From: Hydrogenophaga pseudoflava NBRC 102511
GTDB taxonomy: Bacteria > Pseudomonadota > Gammaproteobacteria > Burkholderiales > Burkholderiaceae_C
NCBI RefSeq assembly: GCF_001592285.1
Contig: NZ_BCWQ01000014.1
Coordinates: forward strand, 1-64,000
Length of the DNA: 64,000 nucleotides
Direction of reading: 5' to 3'
Shown: one piece after another, positions 9,988 to 20,098 of the stretch
How the letters are laid out: each line of letters begins with the position of its first letter
Position numbering within the stretch: position 1 is the stretch's first letter
Made by a program: the position numbers and the translations under genes
Notes under the pieces: generated by a model
Databases searched by the model: none
The model's input: only the letters and a program-made list of their open reading frames with translations
Told to the model about the DNA's origin: nothing

Positions 9988-12603
9988 ATGAAAGCGGTGC
10001 CCAGACTGTTCGGCCACTGGATGGCCCTGCGCTCGCTGCGCTCGCAGCTGATGACCATCGCCATCGTCCTGTGCCTGGCCGCCATGGCCGTCACCGTGCC
10101 GCTGTCGCTCTCCAGCGTCCGCCAGCAGACCGAACAGGAAAGCATCCAGTGGGCACAGGCACTGGCCAGGATGGCGGCGCACGCCGCCAGCGTGCCGCTG
10201 GCGGACAACGACTTCGGCGCCCTGAACAATGCCTTGCAGGAGGTCGTGGCCCTGCCCGGCGTGCAGGCGGTCCGGGTGGTCCGTCCCGGCGGGTACGAGG
10301 CCATGCGGGTGGAGCAGCGCGCGAGCGGCAGCATCGTGTCGGTGCGTCCCCGGAGCGGTCAGGCCCTGCCGGCACCCACACGAGGACACGATCTGTCCGG
10401 CGAGCACCTGCACGCGGTGGCCAGCCTGCTGACCTCGAACCGCGGCGGCGAGGGCAAGGCGGTGAACTATCCGCAACTCGCCCGCGAAGGCTGGGTCGAG
10501 GTGGAGTTCAGCTTCGCGGCCCGGATGGCCGCCGCGCGCAAGAGCTGGGTGATCGCGTCGACCGGCGTCCTGATCCTGGTGCTGCTGGCGCTGGTCGGCT
10601 TCGCCATGTTCCTGCGGCGCACGATCCAGCCCATCCGCGCACTGGCGGCCTACGCCAGCACCATGGCCGAATCGCCCGGCAACACCCTGAAGCTGCGCTG
10701 GGGCAGCCGGGAGGTGCGCGAACTCGGTCGCGCGCTGAACTGGTCCTCGCAGGAGCTGGCCCGCCGGATGGCCGAAACCCGCCAGCGCCTCTCCCGCATG
10801 AAGGCGGTGCTGGACACCGCCGCCGACGCCATCGTCAGTGTCGGGCCCGACGGGCAGATCGTCGGCGCGAACCCGGCCGCCGAACGCATGTTCGGATCGG
10901 ACGAGAAGGAACTGATCGGGCGCCCTCTGGCCGGCGTGCTGCCGGGCATGGACGCCGGCCGGCTGCGCCAGACCATGGCCGACGGCATGCTCATCCACAG
11001 CACACAGAGCCGCATCGGGCGGGTCGAGATGGAGGCGCTTCGCCACGGCGGCACCCCGTTTCCGGTGGAGGTGCTGCTGGGCGAGATCTCGGGTGACCCG
11101 GAGATCCGCTACACCTGCATCGTGCGCGACCTCACCGACATGAAGCTGGCCGAGGAGTACCTGACGCTGTACGGACGTGTGCTCGACTGCACCCCCAACG
11201 GCATCTCGGTCAGCGATGCACGCCGCTACCCGCAGCCCATCGTCCACGTCAACCCGGCCTTCACCCGCATCACCGGCTACACGGCCCGCGAGATCCTCGG
11301 ACGCGATGCCAGCCTGCTGGCAGGACCCCTGACCGATCCGGACGATATGGCACTGCTCACAAAAACGGTGCAGAACGGTGCCGAGGTCAAGGTCACGCTG
11401 CGCAACTACCGCAAGGACGGCAGCGTGTTCCACAACAAGCTGTCGGTGTCTCCCGTGCGCGACGGCAAGGGAGAGATCACGCACTACATCAACGTGATCG
11501 AGGACGTCACCGCCCAGGTCGAGGTCAAGCAGCGGCTGATCGAGCGCACCGCGCGGCTGAACGCCACCTTCGACCTCAGTCCCGACGGTTTCGCGGTGTT
11601 CGATGCCGGGGGCGAGCTCATCACCAGCAACCCCGCCCTGCGCGCCATGGTGGGCGCAATGCCTCCGTGGATGCCGCTGTCCAGCTTCGACGAATGGATG
11701 CGGCAGCTGTGCGAAGAGCCCGAGCGCTATGGCCCAGTGGCCAGCGATGCGGGCAATGGCTCACGGCACACGATGGTGCTGGCGCGCCCGTCCCACAAGG
11801 TGCTGGAGCGCGAGGTCCGGCGCCACCTCGGTGGCAGCGGCGAAACCTTCGTGTACTTCCGGGACGTGACCCACCAGTTCGAGGTCGACCGCATGAAGAG
11901 CGAGTTCCTCGCCACGGCGGCGCACGAGCTGCGCACACCGCTGGCCAGCATCCTGGGGTTCACCGAGCTGATGATCCACCGCAGGTACAGCGAAGAAAGA
12001 CAGAAGGACCTGCTGCAGACCGTGCACCGGCAGGGCACGCTGCTGAACAACCTGATCCAGGAGCTGCTGGATCTCTCGCGCATCGAGGCACGCCAGGGCA
12101 AGGACTTCCAAATCGTCTCGACGCCGCTGGCCGCCATCGTGGACGCCGCGCTGGACGGCATCGCCCACCAGGAGCTGGGCCGGCAGATCACGGTGGACCC
12201 GCTCCCGGAGGTGCAGGTGATGGCCGATGCCAGCAAGATCGAACAGGCACTGACGAACCTGCTGAGCAATGCGTTCAAGTACTCGCCCGCCGGTGGCGAG
12301 GTGTCGCTGAAGGTCCAGCTGAGCGGGCGCGAGGGCGAAGAAGCCGTGGAGATTGAGGTGCGCGACCAGGGCATCGGCATGACCCCCGCGCAACTGGCCC
12401 GTGCCTTCGAGCGCTTCTACCGCGCCGACACGTCCGGCAACATCCCGGGCACCGGACTGGGACTGAACCTGGTCAAGGAAATCGTCGAGATCCATGGCGG
12501 AACCATTGAGCTGGCCAGCGAGCCGGGCGCGGGCACCACGGCCCGCATGAGACTCCGGCGCGCGCCCTCGGCCGTGCCGGCCGACGAACCAGCGACCGCC
12601 TGA
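9988..12603 (+). CDS. Membrane-bound sensor histidine kinase with three PAS domains
   Basis: An 871-residue kinase. A membrane segment near residues 17-38 and another at about 186-209 bracket a periplasmic sensing region, followed by a HAMP-like linker. PAS domains start near residues 271, 394 and 527; the second has a PAC-like tail ('RNYRKDGSVF') but no photoactive Cys, so it is not a LOV domain. The H-box is intact (His646 in 'AAHELRTPLASILGF'), as are the N-box ('NLLSNAFKYSP') and G-boxes ('DQGIGM', 'GTGLGLNLVKEIVEIHGG'). It probably senses a periplasmic cue and phosphorylates the receiver just upstream. The ligand is unknown. Confidence 0.92.
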   Translation: MKAVPRLFGHWMALRSLRSQLMTIAIVLCLAAMAVTVPLSLSSVRQQTEQESIQWAQALARMAAHAASVPLADNDFGALNNALQEVVALPGVQAVRVVRPGGYEAMRVEQRASGSIVSVRPRSGQALPAPTRGHDLSGEHLHAVASLLTSNRGGEGKAVNYPQLAREGWVEVEFSFAARMAAARKSWVIASTGVLILVLLALVGFAMFLRRTIQPIRALAAYASTMAESPGNTLKLRWGSREVRELGRALNWSSQELARRMAETRQRLSRMKAVLDTAADAIVSVGPDGQIVGANPAAERMFGSDEKELIGRPLAGVLPGMDAGRLRQTMADGMLIHSTQSRIGRVEMEALRHGGTPFPVEVLLGEISGDPEIRYTCIVRDLTDMKLAEEYLTLYGRVLDCTPNGISVSDARRYPQPIVHVNPAFTRITGYTAREILGRDASLLAGPLTDPDDMALLTKTVQNGAEVKVTLRNYRKDGSVFHNKLSVSPVRDGKGEITHYINVIEDVTAQVEVKQRLIERTARLNATFDLSPDGFAVFDAGGELITSNPALRAMVGAMPPWMPLSSFDEWMRQLCEEPERYGPVASDAGNGSRHTMVLARPSHKVLEREVRRHLGGSGETFVYFRDVTHQFEVDRMKSEFLATAAHELRTPLASILGFTELMIHRRYSEERQKDLLQTVHRQGTLLNNLIQELLDLSRIEARQGKDFQIVSTPLAAIVDAALDGIAHQELGRQITVDPLPEVQVMADASKIEQALTNLLSNAFKYSPAGGEVSLKVQLSGREGEEAVEIEVRDQGIGMTPAQLARAFERFYRADTSGNIPGTGLGLNLVKEIVEIHGGTIELASEPGAGTTARMRLRRAPSAVPADEPATA

Positions 12604-12604
12604 G

Positions 12605-13825
12605 TCAGCCGGGCAGGAACAGCGACTGCAGGTCGCTCAGGAAATCGAAACCGCGTGTGGTGGGCGCCACCCACACACCGTCCTGCGCCAGCCAGCCCTT
12701 GGCCAGCCCTTCGCGCAGCGCGCCATCAATGGCGGACAGCGGCAGGCCGGTGCGGGCGCTGAAGTCCGTCAGGCTGAAGCCCTCGCGCAGTCGCAGCGCG
12801 TTGAGCATGTACTCGAACGGCAGGTCGCGCCGCGCGACTTCCTCCACGCCCACCACCGCATCGCCCGCCATGGCCTTGTCCATGTACAGGCGCGGCTCGC
12901 GCGCCCGCACCTGCCGCACCACCCGGTGCGCAAAACTCAGCTTGCTGTGGGCACCCGCGCCGATGCCCAGGTAGTCGCCGAACTGCCAGTAGTTCTGGTT
13001 GTGCCGGCAGCGGTGGCCGCGCCGCGCATAGGCCGACACCTCGTAGCGATCCAGTCCCTCCGCGGTCGTCAGCTCGGTGATGCGGTCGAGCATCGCGTAG
13101 GCGTCGTCGTCCTCGGGCACCACCGGCGGGAATTTGGCGAACACCGTGTTGGGCTCGATGGTCAGGTGGTAGATCGAGATGTGCGGCGGGTTGAAGCCGA
13201 GCGCGGTGCGGATGTCGGTCTCGCACTGCGACAGGGTCTGGCCGGGCAGCGCGTACATGATGTCCAGGTTGAAGGTCTCGAACGCGCCCGCCGCCTCATC
13301 CACCGCAGCCAGCGCCTGGGCCCGGTCGTGCACACGGCCCAGGGCCTTCAGATGCGCGTCGTGGAAGCTCTGCACACCGATCGACAGGCGCGTCACGCCC
13401 GCCTGGCGGAAGGCCTTGAAGCGGTCTTTCTCGAAGGTGCCCGGGTTGGCTTCGAGCGTGATCTCGGCATCGGCGTCCAGCCGCGTCAGCGCCCGCACGT
13501 CGCCCAGCAGGCGGTCGATCGCCTCGGGCGAGAACAGGCTGGGCGTGCCACCACCGATGAACACGCTGTGGATGGGACGCCCCCAGATCAGCGGCAGCGC
13601 CGCCTGCAGGTCGGCCCGCAGCGCATCCAGGTACGGCTGCTCGGGCAGCGCCTGGCCCGGTGCCGAGGTCGCGCTCCATTCGTGCGAGTTGAAGTCGCAG
13701 TACGGGCACTTCTTCAGGCACCAGGGCAGGTGGATGTAGAGCGAGAGCGGCGGCAGCCCCTGCAGTTGCAGCGTGCCGGGGCGCATCCAGTGGCGGATGT
13801 CGCTCCAGTGCGGAGTCTCGTTCAT
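12605..13825 (-). CDS. hemW: Radical SAM protein HemW (haem chaperone-type)
   Basis: A 406-residue protein with the radical SAM cluster motif C-x3-C-x2-C at Cys36, Cys40 and Cys43 ('LPWCLKKCPYCDFNSH'), the 'GGGTPS' SAM motif and a C-terminal HemN-type domain. Family knowledge places HemW as a haem-trafficking chaperone rather than a coproporphyrinogen oxidase, although older annotations use the latter. The start at 13825 gives the family N-terminus and overlaps the end of rdgB by 4 nt. It is the last gene of a minus-strand run rph-rdgB-hemW. Confidence 0.94.
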   Translation of the reverse strand: MNETPHWSDIRHWMRPGTLQLQGLPPLSLYIHLPWCLKKCPYCDFNSHEWSATSAPGQALPEQPYLDALRADLQAALPLIWGRPIHSVFIGGGTPSLFSPEAIDRLLGDVRALTRLDADAEITLEANPGTFEKDRFKAFRQAGVTRLSIGVQSFHDAHLKALGRVHDRAQALAAVDEAAGAFETFNLDIMYALPGQTLSQCETDIRTALGFNPPHISIYHLTIEPNTVFAKFPPVVPEDDDAYAMLDRITELTTAEGLDRYEVSAYARRGHRCRHNQNYWQFGDYLGIGAGAHSKLSFAHRVVRQVRAREPRLYMDKAMAGDAVVGVEEVARRDLPFEYMLNALRLREGFSLTDFSARTGLPLSAIDGALREGLAKGWLAQDGVWVAPTTRGFDFLSDLQSLFLPG

Positions 13826-14430
13826 GGCTGGGCGAACCAGCGCTCGCGCATGAGGGAGAGCATCTGCTGCGCTGCCTTGCCGCGGTGGCTGTTGGCGTTC
13901 TTCACTTCGGCGGGCAGCTGGGCAAAGGTCTTGCCGAACGGGGGCAGCAGCAGCACGGGATCGAAACCAAAGCCCTGGTCGCCGATGGGCTCCTGCGTGA
14001 TCAGTCCCGCCGCACGGCCCGTGGCCACCAGCGGCTCCGGATCGTCGGCGCTGCGCAGCGCCACCAGCGTGCTCACCAGCGCCGCGCGGCGGTCGGTGAT
14101 GCCCCGCATCTGCTCCAGCAGAGCCCGCACGTTGTTGTCGTCGCCTTTCTCGTAACCGAACTGCGTGGCGTAGAAGGCCGTGTCCACGCCCGGTAGACCG
14201 CCAAAGGCCTCGACGCACAGGCCCGCGTCGTCGGCCAGTGCGGGCAGGCCGCTCACCTGCGACGCGTGGCGCGCCTTGGCCAGCGCGTTCTCGATGAAGG
14301 TCTTGTGCGGCTCGGGCGCCTCGGGAATGCCCAGATCGGCCTGGCGCACCAGTTCCACGCCCAGCGGCGCGAACAGGGCCTGCAGCTCGGCCAACTTGCC
14401 CTGGTTGTTGGAGGCGAGGACCAGTTTCAT
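13822..14430 (-). CDS. rdgB: XTP/dITP pyrophosphatase (non-canonical purine NTPase)
   Basis: A 202-residue HAM1/RdgB enzyme that hydrolyses XTP, ITP and dITP to monophosphates, keeping deaminated purines out of nucleic acids. The opening '[14 protein letters not shown]', the central '[20 protein letters not shown]' and the '[16 protein letters not shown]' motif are all present. Length is normal. It overlaps rph and hemW by 4 nt on either side, so the three are likely co-transcribed and translationally coupled. Confidence 0.97.
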   Translation of the reverse strand: MKLVLASNNQGKLAELQALFAPLGVELVRQADLGIPEAPEPHKTFIENALAKARHASQVSGLPALADDAGLCVEAFGGLPGVDTAFYATQFGYEKGDDNNVRALLEQMRGITDRRAALVSTLVALRSADDPEPLVATGRAAGLITQEPIGDQGFGFDPVLLLPPFGKTFAQLPAEVKNANSHRGKAAQQMLSLMRERWFAQP

Positions 14431-15155
14431 TCGCCGAGCGACTTCTTCTGCGCCACGATCAGCTCGCCGATGCCCTTGTCGGCCAGCGCCAGCAGCGCGT
14501 CCATTTCCCTGCGGGTGAAGGCTGCGCCCTCGGCCGTGCCCTGCACCTCCACGTAGTGGCCGGCACCGGTCATCACCACGTTCATGTCGGTGTCGCAGGC
14601 CGAGTCTTCGACGTACTCCAGGTCCAGCAGCGGCTGGCCGTCCAGGATGCCGACCGAAATCGCAGCCACGTGGTCCTTGATCGGGGAAGCACCCAGCTTG
14701 CCTTCGGCAATCAGCTTGTTGACCGCATCCTGGGCCGCGACGAACGCACCGGTGATGCTCGCGGTGCGCGTGCCGCCGTCGGCCTGCAGCACGTCGCAGT
14801 CCAGCGAGATCGTGCGCTCGCCCAGGGCCTTGAGGTCGAACACCGCGCGCAGCGAGCGACCGATCAGGCGCTGGATCTCCTGCGTGCGCCCGCTCTGCTT
14901 GCCCTTGGCGGCCTCACGGCTGCTGCGGGTGTGGGTGGCGCGCGGCAGCATGCCGTATTCGGCCGTCACCCAGCCTTCGCCACTGCCCTTCTTGTGCGGC
15001 GGCACCTTTTCCTCCACCGAAGCAGTGCACAGCACCTTAGTGTGGCCGAACTCGATCAGCACCGACCCTTCGGCGTGCATGGTGTAACCACGGGTGATGC
15101 GCACCGGGCGCAACGAATCGTTGGCCCGCTGACCGGGCCGGCTGGAAATGCTCAT
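14427..15155 (-). CDS. rph: Ribonuclease PH
   Basis: A 242-residue phosphorolytic 3'-5' exoribonuclease that trims tRNA 3' ends. It has the conserved '[20 protein letters not shown]' start region, '[14 protein letters not shown]', '[16 protein letters not shown]' and '[16 protein letters not shown]' motifs. Length matches the hexameric family. It lies downstream of the PP2C gene by 8 nt and overlaps rdgB by 4 nt. The frame looks complete, unlike the frameshifted rph of E. coli K-12. Confidence 0.97.
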   Translation of the reverse strand: MSISSRPGQRANDSLRPVRITRGYTMHAEGSVLIEFGHTKVLCTASVEEKVPPHKKGSGEGWVTAEYGMLPRATHTRSSREAAKGKQSGRTQEIQRLIGRSLRAVFDLKALGERTISLDCDVLQADGGTRTASITGAFVAAQDAVNKLIAEGKLGASPIKDHVAAISVGILDGQPLLDLEYVEDSACDTDMNVVMTGAGHYVEVQGTAEGAAFTRREMDALLALADKGIGELIVAQKKSLGE

Positions 15156-15163
15156 GGGAAACC

Positions 15164-16063
15164 TCAGGAATTGCGTTCGGCGGTGCGCCGGATCGCTTCA
15201 TTGATCTCGGCGATCGAACGCTCGATCGCCTCGTCGTCCATGTCCTCGATCGTGGGATCGGGCACACCGGACTGGATGGTGGATGCAAAGACACCCTCTT
15301 CGATCTCTTCGGTGGAAATGCGCGTGGTCTGGTACTCGTCCGGGGTTTCCCACTCCATCGCCAGCACCGTCACGTTGTCACATCGCGGGCCGCCGCGCTT
15401 GAGCGCCATCTCGACCAGCTCGGGCACCGCCTGCTCCAGCGGCTGCGACGCCATCTCGGCAGCAATCTCGAAGTCCTTGACCGTGCCCCAGAGCCCGTCG
15501 GAGCACAGCAGCACGCGGTCGCCCTGCTGCAGCTGCACCGGACCGGAGAGGTCGAACACCGGCTTGGCCGGCGACCCCAGACAGGTGAACAGGATGTTGC
15601 GGTTGATGTGCGAGGTGGCCCGCCCCAGATGCGCCTGCTGCTCCATGTAGGAGTGGTCGCGCGTACGTGTGAGCAACTCGCCGTTGCGGATCAGGTAGAG
15701 ACGCGAGTCGCCGCAGTGCACCCAGTGCATGGAACCACGCTCCATCACCGCTGCCACCAGCGTCGTGCGGGGCGTGTCCAGCATGCCCTTCTCGGCGGCG
15801 TAGCGGATGATCTGGTGGTGGGCCGCCATCAGCGCACTGGAGAGGAACTCCGGCACTTCCTTGACCGTCGGGTTGGCGGCCTTCTGGAAGTAGGCAGACA
15901 GCGTCTGCAGAGCCAGCTGGGCGGCCATGGCGCCTTCAGGATGCCCACCCATGCCGTCGGCCAGCACGAACAGGCCGGACTCACGCGTGTAGGCGTAGCC
16001 CATCCGGTCTTCGTTGCGCTCCCGACCGCCCTGACGGCTGATCTGGTAGACCGAGAACTTCAT
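15164..16063 (-). CDS. PP2C-family serine/threonine protein phosphatase
   Basis: A 299-residue metal-dependent phosphatase. The PP2C motifs are in order: 'RNEDRMG', '[16 protein letters not shown]', '[10 protein letters not shown]', 'LLCSDGLWG' and a late '[11 protein letters not shown]' with the metal-binding Asp. The C-terminal tail of some 60 residues is acidic (Glu/Asp-rich) and outside the core. It overlaps the Ser/Thr kinase gene by 4 nt, so the two are very likely a cognate kinase-phosphatase pair. Substrates cannot be told from sequence. Confidence 0.92.
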   Translation of the reverse strand: MKFSVYQISRQGGRERNEDRMGYAYTRESGLFVLADGMGGHPEGAMAAQLALQTLSAYFQKAANPTVKEVPEFLSSALMAAHHQIIRYAAEKGMLDTPRTTLVAAVMERGSMHWVHCGDSRLYLIRNGELLTRTRDHSYMEQQAHLGRATSHINRNILFTCLGSPAKPVFDLSGPVQLQQGDRVLLCSDGLWGTVKDFEIAAEMASQPLEQAVPELVEMALKRGGPRCDNVTVLAMEWETPDEYQTTRISTEEIEEGVFASTIQSGVPDPTIEDMDDEAIERSIAEINEAIRRTAERNS

Positions 16064-17067
16064 TTGAACTTGGTTCCGCCAGCGGTGGTCTTGCGGGTCG
16101 ACTTCTTGTTGTCCGAGACAATGTTGTCGAACTGCAGGCGCATCTTCTCTGCCACCGTCAGCTTGGTGTAGCTGCGTTCGGTCTCACGGCTGAGCTCCTT
16201 CTGCAGGGCGAACACCGATTGCGGGCGGGACAGCGGATCGAGCGACATGCACCATTCGACCACCTCGATCAGGTTGTCGGAGTACACACCGCGCAGACGG
16301 GACAACGCCAGCGACAGGCGGTCTTTCTCCAGCCGCTGCGGCGCGTCGTTGGGCGGATAGCCCTGCATGCTGGCATAGATGCAGGCGCCAATGGCGTAGA
16401 TGTCGGTCCACGGCCCCATGCTCGAATCGCGGCGGTACATCTCGGGCGCGGCAAAGCCGGGCGTGTACATCGGGCGGATGAAGTTGCCTTCCTTGCTCAG
16501 CACCTCGCGCGCGGCGCCGAAATCGATCAGCACCGCCCGGTTGTCGTCGGTGATGAAGATGTTGGCCGGCTTGATGTCCAGGTGCAGCATCTTGTGCTGG
16601 TGCACGATCCGCAGGCCGCGCAGCACCTCGTCGTAGAGCGAACGGATGGTGGACTCGCGGAACACCTTCTGCTTTTTCAGCTCGCGTGCGGTGATGATGA
16701 ACTCCTGCAGGGACGAGCCCTCCAGGTAGTTCATGACCATGTACACGGTCTCGTTCTCGCGGAAGAAATTCAGCACGCTCACCACCGACTGGTGGGAGAT
16801 CTGGGCCAGCGCACGGCCTTCCTCGAAGAAGCTCTTGAGGCCCAGGCGGTACAGCGACAGCTTTTCGGGCTGGACCTGCGGCAACAGTTCGCCCGGAGCC
16901 CGGGAGGCCAGCGACGACGGCAGGTATTCCTTGACGGCCACCTGCTGACCTTCGGTGTCGACAGCCAGGTAAACGACGCCAAAACCGCCCGCAGCCAGCT
17001 TGCGAACGATCCGGTAACCACCGATCACCGTGTCCGGTGGCAAGGAAGCTGGTTTGACCTTTGACAT
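16060..17067 (-). CDS. Serine/threonine protein kinase (Hanks type)
   Basis: A 335-residue cytoplasmic kinase. The glycine loop 'LAAGGFGVVYLAVD', the ATP-anchoring Lys in 'VAVKEYLP', the catalytic 'HLDIKPANIF' and the 'IDFGAAREV' magnesium loop are all intact, followed by 'YTPGFAAPEMY' and a C-lobe. No transmembrane or PASTA region follows the kinase domain. I choose the internal start 'MSKVKPASLPPDTVIGGY' at 17067; an upstream ATG at 17130 would run into the divergent yicC start. It overlaps the PP2C gene by 4 nt. Conserved linkage to rph-rdgB-hemW is typical of these bacteria. Confidence 0.92.
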   Translation of the reverse strand: MSKVKPASLPPDTVIGGYRIVRKLAAGGFGVVYLAVDTEGQQVAVKEYLPSSLASRAPGELLPQVQPEKLSLYRLGLKSFFEEGRALAQISHQSVVSVLNFFRENETVYMVMNYLEGSSLQEFIITARELKKQKVFRESTIRSLYDEVLRGLRIVHQHKMLHLDIKPANIFITDDNRAVLIDFGAAREVLSKEGNFIRPMYTPGFAAPEMYRRDSSMGPWTDIYAIGACIYASMQGYPPNDAPQRLEKDRLSLALSRLRGVYSDNLIEVVEWCMSLDPLSRPQSVFALQKELSRETERSYTKLTVAEKMRLQFDNIVSDNKKSTRKTTAGGTKFK

Positions 17068-17070
17068 AAT
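17065..17070 (+). promoter_or_regulatory. Possible -10 element for yicC-gmk-rpoZ
   Basis: CATAAT followed by TCGGG lies about 60 nt before the yicC start and overlaps the kinase start codon on the other strand. A clear -35 box is not seen. The placement would give a leader of about 50 nt and divergent expression from a 61-nt gap. Confidence 0.3.
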
Positions 17071-17128
17071 TCGGGAGGAGTCCGGAACGCCTCGTTGTGG
17101 ACCATTCAACCGGATCGGACCCAGTCTC

Positions 17129-18046
17129 ATGGCAGTTTACAGCATGACCGGCTATGCCACGGCCCAGTACAACGGGCCTGCGGACGAGACCGGCCGGGAG
17201 GCCATGCCCGTGCTGGGCATGGAGATTCGATCGGTCAACAGCCGCTTCCTGGACCTGGCCTTCAAGATGTCCGACGAGCTGCGCGGCACTGAGCCCGCAC
17301 TGCGGGAACTGCTCGGCGCGCGCCTCAAACGCGGCAAGGTCGAGGTCCGCGCCTGGATCGAAGGTCGCACGGAAAGCGGGCTGCGCACCCCCTCACCCGC
17401 CGAGCTGCAGCGTCTGGTCGGTCTGCAGGACAGCATCGTCGCCTGGCACCCCAAAGCCACCCTGCTGTCGGTCGCCGAACTCATCCAGCTGACCTCCCGC
17501 CAGCAGGCACTGCCCAGCGGTCTGCACGACCACCTGCTCACCCTCGCCCAGACCGTGCTGGACAGCTTTGTGGGTGCGCGCGAACGCGAAGGCAAACGGC
17601 TGGCCGACATGCTGCTGGACCGCCTGAAGCAATTGCGCCAGCTCGCCCGCGAAGCCCAACCGCTGATCCCTGAACTGGTGGCCCAGCAGCGCCAGCGCTT
17701 CATCGACCGCTGGAACGAGGCGCTCGGTGCGGGCAACGCGGCCGGCACGCCAAACCTGTCCACCGACGCCGTGCAGGAGCGCGCCCTGGCCGAGGCCACC
17801 GCCTTCGCCATCCGAATCGACGTCGCCGAAGAACTGACCCGGCTGGACTCCCACCTGGTGGAGATCGAGCGGCTCATCAAGAAGGGCGGCGATGTGGGCA
17901 AGCGGCTGGATTTCCTGATCCAGGAACTGCACCGCGAAGCCAACACCCTCGGCTCCAAGTCCTCCAGCCTCGAACTCACCCGCATTTCGGTGGACATGAA
18001 GGTGCTGATCGAACAAATGCGTGAACAGGTCCAGAACCTGGAATGA
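17129..18046 (+). CDS. yicC: YicC/YloC-family endoribonuclease
   Basis: A 305-residue protein with the family N-terminus '[11 protein letters not shown]', the '[11 protein letters not shown]' segment and the typical C-terminal end ('[21 protein letters not shown]', '[20 protein letters not shown]'). YicC-type proteins are now described as endoribonucleases involved in small-RNA turnover. The ATG at 17129 matches the family start; a longer open frame upstream is ignored. gmk begins 4 nt after the stop, giving the conserved yicC-gmk-rpoZ order. Confidence 0.93.
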   Translation: MAVYSMTGYATAQYNGPADETGREAMPVLGMEIRSVNSRFLDLAFKMSDELRGTEPALRELLGARLKRGKVEVRAWIEGRTESGLRTPSPAELQRLVGLQDSIVAWHPKATLLSVAELIQLTSRQQALPSGLHDHLLTLAQTVLDSFVGAREREGKRLADMLLDRLKQLRQLAREAQPLIPELVAQQRQRFIDRWNEALGAGNAAGTPNLSTDAVQERALAEATAFAIRIDVAEELTRLDSHLVEIERLIKKGGDVGKRLDFLIQELHREANTLGSKSSSLELTRISVDMKVLIEQMREQVQNLE

Positions 18047-18050
18047 ACTG

Positions 18051-18671
18051 ATGCAATACCCGGGAAACCTGTTTGTCGTTGCGGCCCCCAGCGGGGCCGG
18101 CAAATCCAGCCTGGTCAAGGCCCTGATGGAGCTGGACCAGCGCGTCTCGCCGTCCATTTCGCACACCACCCGGGCGCCGCGTGGCCAGGAGGTGCATGGT
18201 CGCGAGTACTACTTCGTCAGCCGAGAAACCTTCGACCAGATGGTGGCGCAGGATGCGTTCCTGGAATGGGCGCACGTGCATGGCAATCGCTACGGCACTT
18301 CCAAACATGCGATCGAGCAGCGCATGGCCCAGGGAGCCGACGTGGTGCTGGAGATCGACTTCCAGGGGGCCATCCAGGTCAAGCGCATCTTTCCGAACGC
18401 CGTGCTCATCTTCATCCTGCCGCCCAGCTGGGAAGAGCTGCGCTCGCGCCTGGAGCGGCGCGCCGAGGACAGCGCCGACGTGATCGAGGTGCGCCTCAAG
18501 AATGCCGCCCAGGAGATGGCGCACGCCAAGGAATTCGATTTCGTTATAATCAACGAGTTGTTTGAGCGCGCCTTGTTCGACCTCAAGGCCATCGTCCACG
18601 CGCAGCGCCTGCGATTTACCGCCCAGCGCATCGCCCGCAGCGACACCTTCCAGGCGCTCAACATCTCCTGA
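18051..18671 (+). CDS. gmk: Guanylate kinase
   Basis: A 206-residue enzyme that phosphorylates GMP to GDP with ATP. The P-loop 'APSGAGKSS' is near residues 12-20, and the GMP-binding '[20 protein letters not shown]' and lid segments follow. The ATG at 18051, after the yicC stop, gives the family length; an ATG 30 nt earlier inside yicC is possible but less likely. The gene sits between yicC and rpoZ. Confidence 0.97.
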   Translation: MQYPGNLFVVAAPSGAGKSSLVKALMELDQRVSPSISHTTRAPRGQEVHGREYYFVSRETFDQMVAQDAFLEWAHVHGNRYGTSKHAIEQRMAQGADVVLEIDFQGAIQVKRIFPNAVLIFILPPSWEELRSRLERRAEDSADVIEVRLKNAAQEMAHAKEFDFVIINELFERALFDLKAIVHAQRLRFTAQRIARSDTFQALNIS

Positions 18672-18700
18672 TACCCCCGCTTTCCTACCGAGGCCCGCAC

Positions 18701-18904
18701 ATGGCACGCATCACCGTCGAAGACTGTCTGGAAAAGATCCCCAACCGCTTTCAGCTGGTGCTGGCGGCCACCTACCGTGCCCGCATGCTCAGCCAGGGTC
18801 ATGCACCGAAAATCGAAAGCAAGAACAAGCCTGGCGTGACCGCCCTGCGCGAGATCGCCGAAGGCAAGGTTGGCCTGGAGATGCTCAAGAAAGTGCCGAC
18901 CTGA
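18701..18904 (+). CDS. rpoZ: RNA polymerase omega subunit
   Basis: A 67-residue protein with the omega signature '[22 protein letters not shown]' and '[11 protein letters not shown]'. It helps assemble and stabilise RNA polymerase. It follows gmk by 29 nt and is closed by a strong terminator. The stringent-response gene spoT/rsh that often follows rpoZ in relatives is absent here; convergent nadA comes next. Confidence 0.97.
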   Translation: MARITVEDCLEKIPNRFQLVLAATYRARMLSQGHAPKIESKNKPGVTALREIAEGKVGLEMLKKVPT

Positions 18905-18927
18905 TCAATCAAGATCGGATCTGCCCC

Positions 18928-18963
18928 AAAGAAAAAGCCCGCTGATCAGCGGGCTTTTTCTTT
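18928..18963. terminator. Perfect 36-nt palindromic bidirectional terminator
   Basis: An uninterrupted palindrome with a GCCCGCTGATCAGCGGGC core flanked by A-rich and T-rich arms. It can terminate both rpoZ (+) and nadA (-), which converge here. Confidence 0.9.
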
Positions 18964-18982
18964 GGCCTGGAGGGTCGCCCGA

Positions 18983-20098
18983 TCAGGCCGCTCCAATGTT
19001 GGGAACCAGCGCACCCGCGTCCTGACCGGCCTTGTGCGCAGCCGTGAAGGCCAGCATGCGGTCGATGGGCAGGCGCGCGCGCGGGATCAGCGCCGGGTCG
19101 ACGTGAATCTGGTTCTCACCCGTCTCCAGCACGCGGGCCACGCCCGCCAGGCCGTTCATGGCCATCCAGGGGCAGTGTGCGCAGCTCTTGCAGGTGGCGC
19201 TGTTGCCAGCCGTGGGCGCCTCGATGAAAACCTTGCCCGGGTTTTGCTGGCGCAGCATGTGCATCATGCCGTTGTCGGTGGCCACGATGAATTCCGGTGC
19301 GTCCATCTCGTGCGCCGCCTTCAGGATGCCGGAGGTCGAGCCCACCGCATCGGCCAGCTTCACCACCTCGGCCGGGCTTTCCGGGTGCACCAGCACCTTG
19401 GCCTTGGGATGTTCCATCTTGAGCGCCTCCAGCTCGAAGGCCTTGAACTCATCGTGCACGATGCAGGAACCTGTCCACATCAGCATGTCAGCGCCGGTTT
19501 CGCGCTGGATGTAGCCGCCCAGGTGTTTGTCGGGCGCCCACAGGATCTTGTGGCCCTTGTCCTTGAGTGCGCGAACGATGTCCAGCGCGCAGCTGGAGGT
19601 GACCAGCCAGTCCGAGCGCGCCTTCACAGCGGCGCTGGTGTTGGCGTAGACCACCACCGTCCGGTCCGGATGCTGGTCGCAAAAGGCGCTGAACTCGTCG
19701 ATCGGGCAGCCCAGATCGAGCGAGCAGTTGGCGTCCAGATCCGGCATCAGCACGGTCTTTTCGGGCGAGAGGATCTTGGCTGTCTCGCCCATGAAACGAA
19801 CCCCCGACACGACCAGCGTCTGCGCCGCGTGGTCGCGGCCGAAACGCGCCATCTCCAGCGAGTCGCTGACGATCCCCCCGGTTTCGACGGCCAGATCCTG
19901 CAGGTCCGGGTGCACGTAGTAGTGCGAGACCATGACCGCATTGCGCTCCTTGAGCAGTCGGCGGATGCGCTCCTTGAGTTCGGTGCGCTGGCTGGCCGTG
20001 GGCTCGGCTGGCACCCGAGCCCAGGCGTGTTTCGTCGGACAGGCCGGCTGTTCGTACTCGACGTCGATGATGGCGTTGGCGGTCATGGTGGTGCTCAC
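18983..20098 (-). CDS. nadA: Quinolinate synthase A
   Basis: A 371-residue [4Fe-4S] enzyme that condenses iminoaspartate with dihydroxyacetone phosphate to make quinolinate for NAD synthesis. Visible landmarks are '[21 protein letters not shown]', '[12 protein letters not shown]', and the cluster cysteines in '[11 protein letters not shown]', '[10 protein letters not shown]' and 'SCAHCPWM'. The start overlaps the nadC stop by 4 nt, so nadC-nadA form an operon; a second Met four codons in is also possible. nadB is not in the window. Confidence 0.96.
   Translation of the reverse strand: MSTTMTANAIIDVEYEQPACPTKHAWARVPAEPTASQRTELKERIRRLLKERNAVMVSHYYVHPDLQDLAVETGGIVSDSLEMARFGRDHAAQTLVVSGVRFMGETAKILSPEKTVLMPDLDANCSLDLGCPIDEFSAFCDQHPDRTVVVYANTSAAVKARSDWLVTSSCALDIVRALKDKGHKILWAPDKHLGGYIQRETGADMLMWTGSCIVHDEFKAFELEALKMEHPKAKVLVHPESPAEVVKLADAVGSTSGILKAAHEMDAPEFIVATDNGMMHMLRQQNPGKVFIEAPTAGNSATCKSCAHCPWMAMNGLAGVARVLETGENQIHVDPALIPRARLPIDRMLAFTAAHKAGQDAGALVPNIGAA

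Noticed and set aside
11167..11500. Possible LOV photosensor domain in the multi-PAS kinase
   Set aside because: The PAS/PAC pattern is similar but the flavin-linking Cys motif is absent.
18545..18550. TATAAT inside gmk as an rpoZ promoter
   Set aside because: It is a perfect -10 word, but no -35 box is placed correctly, and it falls in coding sequence.
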